This document shows positions 7,318-17,173 of a stretch of 64,000 bases of DNA, piece after piece. The notes under the pieces were generated by a model. It had not been told where the DNA came from and ran no database searches. It saw nothing but the letters and a program-made list of their open reading frames with translations. Location of the stretch: contig JAWKZG010000002.1 of the NCBI GenBank assembly GCA_041396125.1, positions 434,001 through 498,000 of the forward strand. Reading direction: 5' to 3'. This stretch comes from JAWKZG01 sp041396125. GTDB lineage: Bacteria; Pseudomonadota; Gammaproteobacteria; Competibacterales; Competibacteraceae. The translations under genes and the position numbers were made by a program. How positions within the stretch are numbered: the stretch's first letter is position 1; each line of letters begins with the position of its first letter.

Positions 7318-7345
7318 TTGTACAGTGCGCGTGCAAGGATAAAAT
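7318..7345 (+). promoter_or_regulatory. Candidate sigma-70 promoter for the lipoprotein gene
   Basis: TTGTAC (7318-7323) and TAAAAT (7340-7345) are separated by 16 bp in the 386-bp spacer between the divergent hydroxylase operon and the lipoprotein gene. The leader would be about 140 bases. This is a consensus match only. I see no other clear structure in the spacer. Confidence 0.33.
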
Positions 7346-7493
7346 AATAAGTCCATACAAACAGAATATACTGGGCCGAATAACCGGGTTGCCGGTCAGT
7401 GCCAGAGGACAGTAATTAGTCAACAGCGCTGCCCGTTCGGAGTGATTTGTAGCCGATTAAACGCATCATTATTATTTTGGAGAACATGTTGTT

Positions 7494-7988
7494 ATGAATA
7501 AAATTCTGGTTTTTTTCCTGTTTGCCCTGCTGGCCGCTTGTGCCAATCAGCAGCCGACAGCGGTAGGGGATGACGCAGCGGCAGATACTGCCAGCCCCAC
7601 TGTAAGCAGCTTAAGCAGCGCGACCGACCTGGGCGACGGTCCAGCTCCGGCACCCGGCAAACGGACGGTCAGGATTCCGCCCGAGATTCTGCAAAAAATC
7701 GGCTTCGATCTGAGCAAATTCGATAACGAAGGCATGCTCACGACCAGTACGGGCAAGCGTGCGATTATCTATGAATACTGTATTCCGCGTGCCCGGCAGG
7801 CGGTGTCGGTGATTTCTACCATCGATTTTTCCGCCGAGGTGAAACCCGATACTTCCGGTAAAGTCAATTGCAGCGGCCAGGAAGTGCTGGTGCAGGGCAA
7901 TTCCCACCAGGACAATTTCAAAGCACTTATTGTGCAGCTGGCGCGCTTGCCATTCGTCAAACGAATTGAGCAGAGCAGCGTGCTGTAG
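7494..7988 (+). CDS. Putative outer-membrane lipoprotein, function unknown
   Basis: A 164-residue protein with a lipoprotein signal: hydrophobic residues 3-14 and the lipobox LLAAC with the modified Cys at residue 16. A low-complexity Ala/Ser/Thr linker follows (about 18-55), then a small domain of about 105 residues containing two Cys (YEYCIPRAR and KVNCSGQEV) that could form a disulfide. The final segment, FKALIVQLARLPFVKRIEQS, is amphipathic. I do not recognise the family. GGAGA lies ten bases before the ATG. It stands alone between the hydroxylase operon and an ABC importer. Confidence 0.7.
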   Translation: MNKILVFFLFALLAACANQQPTAVGDDAAADTASPTVSSLSSATDLGDGPAPAPGKRTVRIPPEILQKIGFDLSKFDNEGMLTTSTGKRAIIYEYCIPRARQAVSVISTIDFSAEVKPDTSGKVNCSGQEVLVQGNSHQDNFKALIVQLARLPFVKRIEQSSVL

Positions 7989-8159
7989 CTAGCGTAGACA
8001 AGCAGGACTTTGCTGTGGCTGCGAGCTGGTTTTTTGCAATAGCCAAAAGTCAGCAAAATGATTTGGCTGTTAACCGCTTAGCTTCCCGATAACAGTAATG
8101 CCCGTTGTCGGGAAGGCCGTGGAAGCCCATGACTGCGGACTCTCCAGTGTTTTTTGAAC

Positions 8160-8187
8160 TTGCATTCTGAGGCAAGTCCTCTATGCT
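8160..8187 (+). promoter_or_regulatory. Candidate promoter for the first amino-acid ABC operon
   Basis: TTGCAT (8160-8165) and TATGCT (8182-8187) are separated by 16 bp, about 135 bases before the binding-protein start. The 335-bp spacer (7989-8323) otherwise shows only a small hairpin-like stretch (CCCG/CGGG near 8100) and no recognisable riboswitch or RNA gene. Confidence 0.33.
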
Positions 8188-8323
8188 AAAGTGCTGTTAA
8201 TGCAGTCCCGCAATAGTTCTGTTTTACCCTGATGGTCCTGGCCTGGATGGCCTTGGCATTATGCCTGATGATGTGCTGATGTAACTGAAAAGTCCCCAAC
8301 AATAACTTTCGGAGAATCCGACT

Positions 8324-9226
8324 ATGAAAGACAAACCCACTTCAATGGATCGCCGTGAACTACTCAAACTGTCCGGTGTATCGCTGGGCGCTGCAACTGC
8401 TGGCGCCGTCGGAATGGTCGGCATATCCGCCCCGGCGTATGCGCAAAAACTCGGTATCAGCGACAGCAAGTTGATCGAAGTACTGGATCGGGGACACTTG
8501 ATTGTTGGTACCGGCAGCACCAACCCACCCTGGCACTTCGAAGATGCCGACGGCAATCTGCAGGGTATGGATATCGATATGGCGCGGTTGCTCGCTAAAG
8601 GCCTGTTTGACGATCCTGACAAAATCGAATTCGTCAAAGGCAATCCCGATGCCCGAATTCCGAACCTGATCACCAATAAGGTCGATATCGTTGTGCAGTT
8701 CATGACCATTACGCCAGGTCGTGCCCAGCAGGCCGAATTCACCATCCCGTATTATCGAGAAGGTGTCGGCGTGCTGCTGCGCAAAGACAGCGAGCTCAAC
8801 ACTATGGACGATCTGCTGGCGGCCGGCGAGAATTTAACCGTCAGTGCACTGCAAAACGTGTTTATCGAAGATTGGGTGCATGTTGGCCTGCCGCAGGCCA
8901 AAGTCGATCAGTACGACAGCATTGATGCTGCGCTGCAGGCCCTGAATGCCCGTCGGGCCGATGCCCAGCTGGCGGATTTATCGGCCGTGCGCTGGCAGAT
9001 CAAGCAGTTCCCGGATCGTTATAAAGAGCCGGGCAAGGGCTGGATGCCGAACTCTTACGCTGCTGCAGTCAAACCGGGCGATCCCATCTGGCTGAACTGG
9101 GTCAACAGCGTGTTCAAAGAAGCGATGATGGGGGTTGATTTTCCTATTATGCAAGCCTCCTACAAAAAGTGGTTCGGGCTGGATATCAATTCCCCCAACA
9201 TCGGCTTCCCGAGCGAATTTTCCTAA
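8324..9226 (+). CDS. Amino-acid ABC transporter substrate-binding protein, Tat-exported
   Basis: A 300-residue family 3 periplasmic binding protein. It begins with a twin-arginine signal (DRRELLKLSG, residues 9-18) ending at APAYAQ near residue 40, so it is exported folded; most family members use Sec. The mature part has the usual blocks: VGTGSTNPPWHFEDADGNL at the ligand pocket, then DIDMARLLA, and DIVVQFMTITPGR. It binds a polar amino acid or related small solute; which one is not evident. It heads an operon with two permease genes and an ATPase gene. GGAGA precedes the ATG by eight bases. Confidence 0.88.
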   Translation: MKDKPTSMDRRELLKLSGVSLGAATAGAVGMVGISAPAYAQKLGISDSKLIEVLDRGHLIVGTGSTNPPWHFEDADGNLQGMDIDMARLLAKGLFDDPDKIEFVKGNPDARIPNLITNKVDIVVQFMTITPGRAQQAEFTIPYYREGVGVLLRKDSELNTMDDLLAAGENLTVSALQNVFIEDWVHVGLPQAKVDQYDSIDAALQALNARRADAQLADLSAVRWQIKQFPDRYKEPGKGWMPNSYAAAVKPGDPIWLNWVNSVFKEAMMGVDFPIMQASYKKWFGLDINSPNIGFPSEFS

Positions 9227-9236
9227 GTAAGCCGTC

Positions 9237-9905
9237 TTGCTTGATTATAATTTCAATTTCTCGGTCATCTGGCGTAATGCCGACGAGTTCCTGACCGGGC
9301 TGGGGCTCGGTCTGGGCATGGCGCTGATCTCGCTGCTGATCGGCTCTGTGATCGGTTTGCTTTGTGCCTATGGCCGGACCTCGCGGTTTGCGCCACTGCG
9401 TGCGCTGATCTGGCTGTATGTCGAGTTTGTCCGTAATACCCCGTTGTTATTACTGATTTTCTTCGTTTACTTCGGGTTGCCGGAATTCGGTATTTTTGTG
9501 TTCGACAAAGTCGAGTCGTTTATCCTGACGCTGGCACTGTACGCGGGTGCCTACATGACGGAAATCTTCCGCGCCGGCCTTAACTCGATTCCCAAACAGT
9601 ATGTGGAAGCCGCAATGGCTATCGGGCTGACACCGATCAAGCGTCAGACCAAAGTTGTGTTGCCGGTGATGTTCCGCATCACGCTGCCGTCGCTGTCGAA
9701 TACCCTGATCTCTTTGTTCAAAGACACGTCCCTGGCCGCTGCGATTGCGGTGCCGGAGCTGACCTTTATCGCCCGCCAGGTCAATACCAACACCTTCCGT
9801 GTGATCGAGGCCTGGCTGACGGCGAGTGTGCTGTATCTGGCGGCGGCGTACACGATAGCAATCGCACTGCGCCGGCTGGAACGGCGTTATGCAGCTATAC
9901 GCTAA
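9237..9905 (+). CDS. Amino-acid ABC transporter permease (HisQ/GlnP type)
   Basis: A 222-residue inner-membrane permease of the polar amino-acid (HisMQ) family with about five hydrophobic segments. The N-terminal stretch FVRNTPLLLLIFFVYFGLP is the family signature. The cytoplasmic EAA loop, here VEAAMAIGLTPIKRQTKVVLP, contacts the ATPase. The start is inferred as TTG at 9237, ten bases after the binding-protein stop. The ribosome site is weak, so translation may be coupled. It forms the transmembrane channel with the next gene product. Confidence 0.9.
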   Translation: MLDYNFNFSVIWRNADEFLTGLGLGLGMALISLLIGSVIGLLCAYGRTSRFAPLRALIWLYVEFVRNTPLLLLIFFVYFGLPEFGIFVFDKVESFILTLALYAGAYMTEIFRAGLNSIPKQYVEAAMAIGLTPIKRQTKVVLPVMFRITLPSLSNTLISLFKDTSLAAAIAVPELTFIARQVNTNTFRVIEAWLTASVLYLAAAYTIAIALRRLERRYAAIR

Positions 9906-9921
9906 ATAAAACGGAAACAGC

Positions 9922-10590
9922 ATGGGCGAACCTGGTACTTTTCTTTACGAAGCCTGGATAGCGCGTTATGCGCTGTTGAAAGGTATGGCGGTCACCGCCG
10001 AAATGTCATTCATTGTGATTGTCATCGGCACGTTTATCGGCCTGATTGGCGGCTTGTGTCTGCAGTATGCGGTCGCGCCCTTGCGCTGGCTGGTGCGGGC
10101 CTATGTCGATATTATGCGCGGTATTCCAGTGCTGGTGCTGATCCTGTTCACGTTTTATGGCCTGTCCCTGTTCAATATCTCGATTCCGGCTTTTGGCGCT
10201 GGCGTGGTGGCACTGGCGGCTTTCTGCGGCGCGCATATGTCGGAAGTGGTACGCGGTGCCATCAGCTCGATTCCATATGCCCAGACCGAGGCCGCCAAAG
10301 CCTTGGGACTGGGGTTCTGGAAACGGTTTCGTTTTGTCATTCTGCCGCAGGCGACCCGGCGCATGTTGCCGCCAGCCATCAACACCGCCGTTGAGATCGT
10401 TAAATCGACCACGCTGCTGTCGGTGATCGGCGTGGTCGAGCTCTTACTGGCGACGCAGCAGACGATTGCGCGCAATTATCTGGTGATTCAGTTCTATCTG
10501 GCAGCCTGTGTGCTGTATCTGATCATCAATTTCACGATTTCCCAGCTCGGCGCATTAGTCGAGCGTCGCTTTGCTTATATCAAATACTAA
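9922..10590 (+). CDS. Amino-acid ABC transporter permease (HisM type)
   Basis: A 222-residue second permease of the same importer. It has the family blocks DIMRGIPVLVLILFTFYGL and, in the EAA loop, AQTEAAKALGLGFWKRFRFV, with about five hydrophobic segments. It lies 16 bp after the first permease gene, and its stop overlaps the ATPase ATG by one base (TAATG), so all four genes are one transcription unit. Heterodimeric permeases of this type pair with a single ATPase dimer. Confidence 0.9.
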   Translation: MGEPGTFLYEAWIARYALLKGMAVTAEMSFIVIVIGTFIGLIGGLCLQYAVAPLRWLVRAYVDIMRGIPVLVLILFTFYGLSLFNISIPAFGAGVVALAAFCGAHMSEVVRGAISSIPYAQTEAAKALGLGFWKRFRFVILPQATRRMLPPAINTAVEIVKSTTLLSVIGVVELLLATQQTIARNYLVIQFYLAACVLYLIINFTISQLGALVERRFAYIKY

Positions 10591-11366
10591 TGTCTACGCC
10601 ATTATTGCGAGCTGTCAATATTCATAAACGTTTCGATACCGTCGAGGTATTGAAAGGTATCGATCTGACCGTCGAGCAGGGTCAGGTTGTGTCACTGATC
10701 GGAGCCAGCGGTTCCGGTAAGACCACGCTATTGCGCTGTGTCAATTTGTTGGAAGAATACCAGGTTGGCGAGATTTATCTGGAACAGGAACAGATCGGCT
10801 ATCGCAGCCAGGGCGGTCGGCGAAAACGCTTGCGCGAGGGGCTGGTGTCGTCCCAGCGGGCGCGTATCGGCATGGTTTTCCAGAGCTATAATCTGTTCCC
10901 GCACATGAATGCGGAGCGCAATGTCATGCTCGGCCTCACTGAAGTACAGGGTAAGCCGGTCGCTGAGGCGCGCGATATTGCGCAACACTGGCTCGACCGG
11001 GTGGGCTTGGCTGATCGTAAAGATCATTACCCCTACCAGTTGTCCGGCGGTCAGCAGCAGCGGGTGGCTATCGCCCGGGCGGTCGCAATGGAACCCAAGC
11101 TGATGCTGTTCGATGAAGTCACCTCAGCGCTGGACCCCGAACTGGTAGCCGAAGTGCTGGGCGTTATGCAGGCTCTGGCCGAAAGCGGCATGACCATGCT
11201 GGTGGTCTCGCACGAGATGCTGTTTGTGCGTGAAATATCCAGCCAGGTGGTCTATATGGACGGTGGCCGGATCGCCGCACAAGGGCCGCCGCGTGAATTG
11301 TTCGGTCAGCCGCCGGAGCGCCTGCAGCAGTTTCTGGGACATTTCCGGGGTGTGCTAGAGCGCTAA
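10590..11366 (+). CDS. Amino-acid ABC transporter ATP-binding protein
   Basis: A 258-residue ABC ATPase of the GlnQ/HisP class. It has Walker A GASGSGKTT near residues 37-45, signature LSGGQQQR, Walker B LMLFDEVTSALDP and switch histidine SHEM. The Walker B continuation reads DEVTSALDP rather than the usual DEPTSALDP, a neutral variation seen in the class. An insert rich in Arg/Gly (GYRSQGGRRKRLREG) sits between Walker A and the Q-loop. It powers the importer encoded by the three preceding genes. Confidence 0.92.
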   Translation: MSTPLLRAVNIHKRFDTVEVLKGIDLTVEQGQVVSLIGASGSGKTTLLRCVNLLEEYQVGEIYLEQEQIGYRSQGGRRKRLREGLVSSQRARIGMVFQSYNLFPHMNAERNVMLGLTEVQGKPVAEARDIAQHWLDRVGLADRKDHYPYQLSGGQQQRVAIARAVAMEPKLMLFDEVTSALDPELVAEVLGVMQALAESGMTMLVVSHEMLFVREISSQVVYMDGGRIAAQGPPRELFGQPPERLQQFLGHFRGVLER

Positions 11367-11373
11367 CCAGTGC

Positions 11374-11393
11374 TGCCTGCATTCTGGCAGGCA
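11374..11393 (+). terminator. Hairpin after the ABC operon (weak terminator)
   Basis: TGCCTGC and GCAGGCA form a 7-bp stem with a 6-base loop, extendable to GTGC/GCAC with a mismatch, just after the ATPase stop. No T-run follows, so termination would be inefficient or Rho-assisted. The next gene starts 160 bp downstream. Confidence 0.35.
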
Positions 11394-11553
11394 CCTCTAG
11401 GGCAACCCTGACTGCTTGAGCGGCCGAGCCTGGCGGTGTCATCAGTTTTATCCATTACTGTGCTATTCCTGAACTGACTATCTGACACAAGGTTTGACGC
11501 GAGCCTGTCTAGTTTTTATCGGGTTTTTATCAGTTTTTTTAGAGGGATACAGA

Positions 11554-12660
11554 ATGAACTCCGAATTGCGTACACGCTGGCGTTATTGGCTGGGGGCGCT
11601 GGTATTGATTGAACTGCTCGGCGGCAATGCCTGGGCTCAGGGCAAGGGCGGTGGCGGTATGCCAGTGATTGCGGCGACCGTGGAAACACGGGAGCTGGTA
11701 GATCAACTGAAAGCCATCGGAACGCTGGAAGCTGAAGCTGCGGCAGAAATTCGGCCCGAAGTCGTGGGGATCGTGCGCGAGATTGATTTTAAGGAAGGTC
11801 AGCGAGTCGAGCAGGGCGAGGTTTTGGCGATCATCGATGACAGCGTTTATCAGGCCGAACTGGCCAAAGCCAAGGCGGAATACGAGCTGGCCCGGGTCAG
11901 CAGTCGTCGTAATGAAGCTCTGCGCCGGACCGGCGTGACCAGCGCGCAGCAGATTGATGAAGCCGCTGCTAATTTAGGGGTGTCCAAAGCCAGCCTGGAT
12001 CTGGCCCAGATCCGGCTCGATAAAACCCGCGTGCGTGCGCCTTTCAGCGGCATCGCCGGTTTTCGGAATGTCAGTGCGGGCGATTATGCCGACAGTAGCA
12101 GCATACTGACGCAAGTGGTGCAAACCGATCCGATAAAAGTCGAATTTGACGTCGCAGAACGTTATCTCAGCAGTCTGGATATTGGTAAAACAGTCGATAT
12201 CAAGGTCGATGCCTGGCCTGAAACTAATTTTCAGGGCAAGTTGTATGCGATCGATCCGCAGGTCGATCCGGACACCCGCACGATCCGGGTTAAAGCCATC
12301 ATTGACAATCCGGACGGCAAATTACTGCCGGGTATGTTTGCGTATGTCGAAATGGTCGCCGCCAGCCGTCCCAATGCGCTGGTGATTCCGGAAGAAGCAG
12401 TGATACCCACCCCGCAGGGGGCGGTCGTGATGAAAGTTGTGGACGGCAAAGCCGCCATGGCGTCCGTGACGTTGGGGTTGCGTCTGGCCGGCGAGGTCGA
12501 AGTGATCAGCGGATTGCAGGTCGGGGATCAGGTGATCACAGCCGGTTATCAGAAAGTCGGCCCCGGCAGTCCGGTAACGGTTTTGCCGCCCGCTGCTGCA
12601 CCGTCAGAAGAATCGTCTGCTGCCGGGGACGCCGCGCCCGCTGCTAAAACGGGCGACTGA
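11554..12660 (+). CDS. RND efflux periplasmic adaptor (membrane fusion protein)
   Basis: A 368-residue adaptor of the HlyD/AcrA type. I chose the ATG at 11554, preceded by AGAGGGA, giving a signal peptide ending near GGNAWAQ (about residue 29). Next come a lipoyl-like half (IRPEVVGIVREIDFKEGQRV), an alpha-hairpin (about 95-145) and the second lipoyl half (LDKTRVRAPFSGIAGFR). Beta-barrel and membrane-proximal domains follow, and a low-complexity tail. It links the inner-membrane pump to an outer-membrane channel. The pump gene follows 12 bp later; no TolC-type gene is present, so a channel from elsewhere must be used. Confidence 0.92.
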   Translation: MNSELRTRWRYWLGALVLIELLGGNAWAQGKGGGGMPVIAATVETRELVDQLKAIGTLEAEAAAEIRPEVVGIVREIDFKEGQRVEQGEVLAIIDDSVYQAELAKAKAEYELARVSSRRNEALRRTGVTSAQQIDEAAANLGVSKASLDLAQIRLDKTRVRAPFSGIAGFRNVSAGDYADSSSILTQVVQTDPIKVEFDVAERYLSSLDIGKTVDIKVDAWPETNFQGKLYAIDPQVDPDTRTIRVKAIIDNPDGKLLPGMFAYVEMVAASRPNALVIPEEAVIPTPQGAVVMKVVDGKAAMASVTLGLRLAGEVEVISGLQVGDQVITAGYQKVGPGSPVTVLPPAAAPSEESSAAGDAAPAAKTGD

Positions 12661-12671
12661 GGTCATAGCGT

Positions 12672-15600
12672 ATGGTGTTATCTGACGTTTGTATCAGTCG
12701 GCCGGTATTTGCGACCGTTCTCAATATTCTGCTGGTGCTGCTTGGTCTGGTGGCTTATCAGCGTTTGTCAGTGCGGGAGTATCCGCGCATCGAGGAGCCG
12801 GTTGTAACCGTTACAACCACGTATCCCGGTGCCAATGCCGAGATTGTCGAATCGCAAGTCACCAAAATAATGGAAGAACAACTGGCAGGGATCGAGGGGA
12901 TCGAATTAATGACCTCGATCAGCCGCTCCGAAAGCAGCCAGATCAGCCTTAAATTCAAAATTTCACGCGACCCGGACAATGCCGCCAGCGATGTGCGTGA
13001 CCGGGTCAGCCGGGCGCGCAATAAATTACCGGAAGATGTGGAGGAACCGGTAATCGCCAAAACCGAGGCGGATGCCCAGCCGATTATTTATCTGGCTTTT
13101 TACAGCGACCGGCATGATCGTATGTATATCAGCGATTATGCCGATCGCTTTGTGAAAGACCGTTTGCGCAACCTGGACGGCGTTGCCGATGTGCAGATTC
13201 TGGGCGAGCGGCGACCGGCAATGCGCTTGTGGCTGGAACCGGAACGACTGGCAGCCTTCCAGATGACACCGCAGGATGTCGAAAATGCATTGCGCAGCCA
13301 GAATGTGGAAATTCCGGCTGGCCGGATCGAGAGCAAAGCGCGTGAATTCAGCGTGTTGTCACAAACCGATCTGCGTACGCCTGAACAGTTCGATAATCTG
13401 ATTATCAAGCGCGAAGGGACGAGGTTTGTCCGCTTTCGGGATATCGGCAGAGCCGAAATTGCGCCCAAGCAAACCCGTGGTGGTGCCCGTTTCATGGGTC
13501 AGGAAACCGTTGCGCTCGGGGTGGTCAAACAGGCAACCGCGAATCCGCTGACCGTGTCCGAGGGGGTACGCGGCCTGCTGCCGTCAATTGCCAGCGATAT
13601 ACCCGAGGGCATGCAGGTGCAGGTGGCGTATGACTCTTCCGTCTTTATTGATCGTTCCATCACCAATGTTTATGAAACCCTGGGTGAGGCCATCTTGCTG
13701 GTGGTGCTGGTTATTTTCCTGTTCCTGCGCAATCTGCGCGCGACGCTGATCCCGCTGGTCACGATTCCGGTGTCCCTGGTCGGGACCTTCATGATGATGT
13801 ATGTGCTGGGTTTTTCGATCAACACTCTGACCCTGCTGGCGCTGGTGCTGGCGATTGGACTGGTGGTGGATGACTCAATTGTGGTGCTGGAAAATATTTA
13901 CCGCCATGTCGAAGAGGGTCTGAGTCCGCTGCGGGCCGCGTTTCAAGGCAGCCGTGAAATTGCTTTTGCCGTTATTGCCATGAGCCTCACCCTGGCGGCG
14001 GTGTTTGCCCCGATGGGCTTTCTGGAAGGGCGGACCGGTAAATTATGTACCGAATTTGCATTGACCCTGGCCGGTGCGGTATTGATCTCGGGATTTACCG
14101 CGCTGACCCTGTCGCCGATGCTGTGTTCGCTGCTGCTGCAAGCACCGACCAAACGGCACAGCTGGTTTTATAACATCATCGAATACGGTCTGAACGGCTT
14201 GAACCGGGGTTATCGGGCCAGTTTGCGTTTTGCCTTGCGCCATCGCATTTTCACACTACTGATCGGTTTCGCGGTGGCAGCCAGTACAGTGGCATTGTTT
14301 CGGGTCCTGAAAAGTGAACTGACGCCGGTCGAGGATCGCGGTATCGTGATTGTTTTTGCGCTCGCACCGGAAGGCTCTACCCCCGATTATGTCGGTCGCT
14401 GGATGCTGCCGATGGAGCCGATTTTTCGGCAGGTGCCGGAAGTTGACCGCTTTTTCGTTGGTGCCGGTTTTCCGCAAACCAATCAGGGTATCGCGTTTCT
14501 TGGTCTGCAGGACTGGGAAGAACGTGCGCGCAGTCAGCAGGCTATTGTAGCCGAGTTGCAGCCGAAGATTTTTGGCGGAATTCCCGGTGTGATGGCGTTT
14601 CCGCTCAATCCGCCTTCGCTGGTCGCAGCGCGCTGTCGAAACCGATTGAAGTGGTTATCCTCACCTCCGGCGAATACAGTGAACTGAATACCGTCGTGCA
14701 AAGCGTTATGGCGGAGGCGCGGCAGATTCCGGGCCTGATCAATATGGACACCGATCTGAAGCTCAACAAGCCGCAGATTGAAATCCAGCTGGCGCGTGAT
14801 AAAACGGCTGCTGTAGGCGCGCAGGTCGATGCCATCGGACGTATTCTGGAAACCCTGCTGGGCGGGCGCAATGTGACCACGTTCAAGCAAAACGGCAAGG
14901 AATACGATGTGGTGGTGCAGGTCAGTGACAGCGCACGCAGCAGTCCGACCGATATCACCCATATTTTTGTGCGGGGGGAAAACGGGAAGATGATCCCCTT
15001 ATCCAATCTGGTCACCTTGCAGGAAGGCGTCGCGCCGCGTGAGCTGAACCATTTTAACCAGTTGCGGGCCGCCAAGATAACCGCCAGCCTGGCACCGGGA
15101 GTGGACCAGGGCGCTATTCTGGATCAGCTGGAAAGCATCGTCCGGGAGAAAATGGCACCCGGCATGCAGATTGATTTTGACGGCGAATCACGTGAGTTCA
15201 AGCAATCCGGCGCTGAAGTGGTCTTTACGTTTATATTGGCGCTATTGTTTATCTATCTGGTACTGGCGGCCCAGTTCGAAAGCTTTGTCTCGCCGTTCAT
15301 TATTATGCTGTCGGTGCCTTTATCCATTGCCGGCGGACTGGCGTTTCTGTATATGGCAGGCGGCTCGCTGAACATCTACAGCCAGGTCGGTTTGATTACC
15401 CTGATCGGCCTGATTACCAAACACGGTATCCTGATCGTCGAATTCGCCAATCAACGCATGGCAGACGGGCAGGACCGTTTCGAAGCCGTACTGGAAGCCG
15501 CTGTCTTGCGTTTACGCCCGATTCTGATGACCACCGGCGCCATGGTGCTGGGGGCTGTACCGCTGGCCACCGCTGTCGGAGCGGGGGCGGAGAGCCGGCA

Positions 15601-15742
15601 CCAGATCGGTTATGTCATTGTTGGCGGGATGACGGTCGGCACGCTGTTTACGCTGTATGTCATTCCGGTTGTTTATTCGCTGCTAATCCGCCGCGCGCCG
15701 CGTCATGTTCAGCGTTCGGCTGAAATGGCCGCATCGCAGTGA
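12672..15742 (+). CDS. RND multidrug efflux transporter, HAE1 family (one frameshift)
   Basis: Reads as about 1023 residues if one base is restored near 14621. There the sequence has GG where GGG gives the expected SLGRSALSKPIEVV join. The N-terminal helix and porter blocks (ISRPVFATVLNILLVLLG and YPGANAEIVESQVT) are typical. The proton-relay aspartates are in GLVVDDSIVVLENIY, and the C-terminal half ends with the usual helix bundle and the ITKHGILIVEFAN motif. It exports hydrophobic or amphiphilic compounds from periplasm or membrane using the proton gradient, with the adaptor encoded just upstream. Both halves are well conserved and free of stops, so the break is probably a read error rather than gene loss. 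Confidence 0.9.
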
Positions 15743-15789
15743 ACCTGCAGTCCAGCTATTCTGAAATCAGTCACGCGGAGGATTAAGCC

Positions 15790-17157
15790 TTGTTAACGAA
15801 TTCCAAAATCGTCGCTCAATATCGGGATAAAACACCTGGCTCGGAGCGTCTGGCGGCTGAAGCCCAAACGTTGTTTCCCAGCGGGATTACCCACGATGGT
15901 CGCTATCTGCAGCCTTACGGTATCTATGTGGAGCGGGCGCAAGCTTCACGCAAATGGGATGTGGACGGCAATGAGTACGTCGATTATTTCGGCGGTCATG
16001 GTGCATTGCTACTGGGACATAATCATCCGCAGGTGACACAGGCGGTCCGGGAGGCACTGGAGCAAGGTACCCATTTTGGCACCTGCCATCCGCTGGAACT
16101 GCGCTGGGCGCAGCAGATCAAGCAGCTGATTCCCAGCGCCGAGCGGGTGCGATTTACCTCGTCTGGTACCGAATCGACCCATCTGGCCCTGCGACTGGCA
16201 CGGGCCTATACCGGCAAGCGTAAACTGCTGCGGGTGCTGACCCATTTTCATGGCTGGCACGATCACATGACTTCGGGCTGGCTGTCACATTTCGATGGCA
16301 GTCCGACGCCGGGGGTATTGCCGGAAGTGGCCTCCAGCGTTGTTTTAGTGCCACCGGAAGACACCGATGCACTGCGCCGGGCATTGACTGACGATGACGA
16401 TATCGCTGCGGTGATTATCGAGCCGACCGGTTCGGCCTTTGGCCGGGTGCCGGTTTCCCCCGAGTATCTGGCCTTGCTGCGCGAGCTGACCACACAGCAG
16501 GGTGTGGTTTTGATTTTCGACGAGGTGATCAGCGGCTTTCGGGTGTCGCCGGGCGGCGCACAGGCGCATTACGGTATTACGCCGGATATGAGCACGCTGG
16601 CTAAAATTCTGGCCGGCGGTCTGCCGGGCGGAGCTGTGGTCGGGCGTAAAGCCATTCTTGATCATATCGATCATCAGCAAAGTGCTGCCCAGGGCTTCGA
16701 AAAAATCTCCCACCCCGGTACCTTCAACGCCAATCCACTCTCGGCAGCGGCTGGTGCCACCGCTCTGGAGATTATCGCCAGTAGTGACGCCTGCGAACGC
16801 GCCAATGCGTGCGCTGCAACACTGCGTGAGCAGCTTAATGAGGTATTGACGGCGCTGCAGGTGCCGTGGGCGGTGTACGGGACCTTCTCCGCCTTTCATA
16901 TTTTTACCAATCCGGCCCAGCGCGCAGTAACACCGGCGACCTTTGATCCGTTCGCCTGTCCTTATGAAGAGCTGAAATCCACCACACCGCAGCTTCTGCA
17001 TAAATTTATGCTGGGTATGCTGTTGCACGGGGTGCATCTCAGTGGCTGGCCGGGCGGACTGGTTTCGGCGGTGCATACCGACGACGATGTGGCGAAAACG
17101 GTCACGGCCTTCCGGCAAACCTTGCTGGCGTTGCGGGAGGAGGGCGAATTGGGATGA
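15790..17157 (+). CDS. Class III aminotransferase, glutamate-1-semialdehyde aminomutase-like
   Basis: A 455-residue PLP enzyme. The start is TTG at 15790 with a strong GGAGG ten bases before it. Motifs: SSGTEST (cofactor phosphate binding, about 124-130), FHGWHD, the cofactor-contacting FDEVISGFRV (about 243-252) and the Schiff-base lysine in TLAKILAGGLPGG (K272). HemL-like enzymes share this layout, but the N-terminal and C-terminal parts differ from true HemL, so a housekeeping role in heme synthesis is unlikely. It lies 16 bp upstream of a PhyH-type dioxygenase gene, suggesting joint modification of an unidentified amino compound. Confidence 0.85.
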   Translation: MLTNSKIVAQYRDKTPGSERLAAEAQTLFPSGITHDGRYLQPYGIYVERAQASRKWDVDGNEYVDYFGGHGALLLGHNHPQVTQAVREALEQGTHFGTCHPLELRWAQQIKQLIPSAERVRFTSSGTESTHLALRLARAYTGKRKLLRVLTHFHGWHDHMTSGWLSHFDGSPTPGVLPEVASSVVLVPPEDTDALRRALTDDDDIAAVIIEPTGSAFGRVPVSPEYLALLRELTTQQGVVLIFDEVISGFRVSPGGAQAHYGITPDMSTLAKILAGGLPGGAVVGRKAILDHIDHQQSAAQGFEKISHPGTFNANPLSAAAGATALEIIASSDACERANACAATLREQLNEVLTALQVPWAVYGTFSAFHIFTNPAQRAVTPATFDPFACPYEELKSTTPQLLHKFMLGMLLHGVHLSGWPGGLVSAVHTDDDVAKTVTAFRQTLLALREEGELG

Positions 17158-17173
17158 TGGGAGGGTAAAGCGA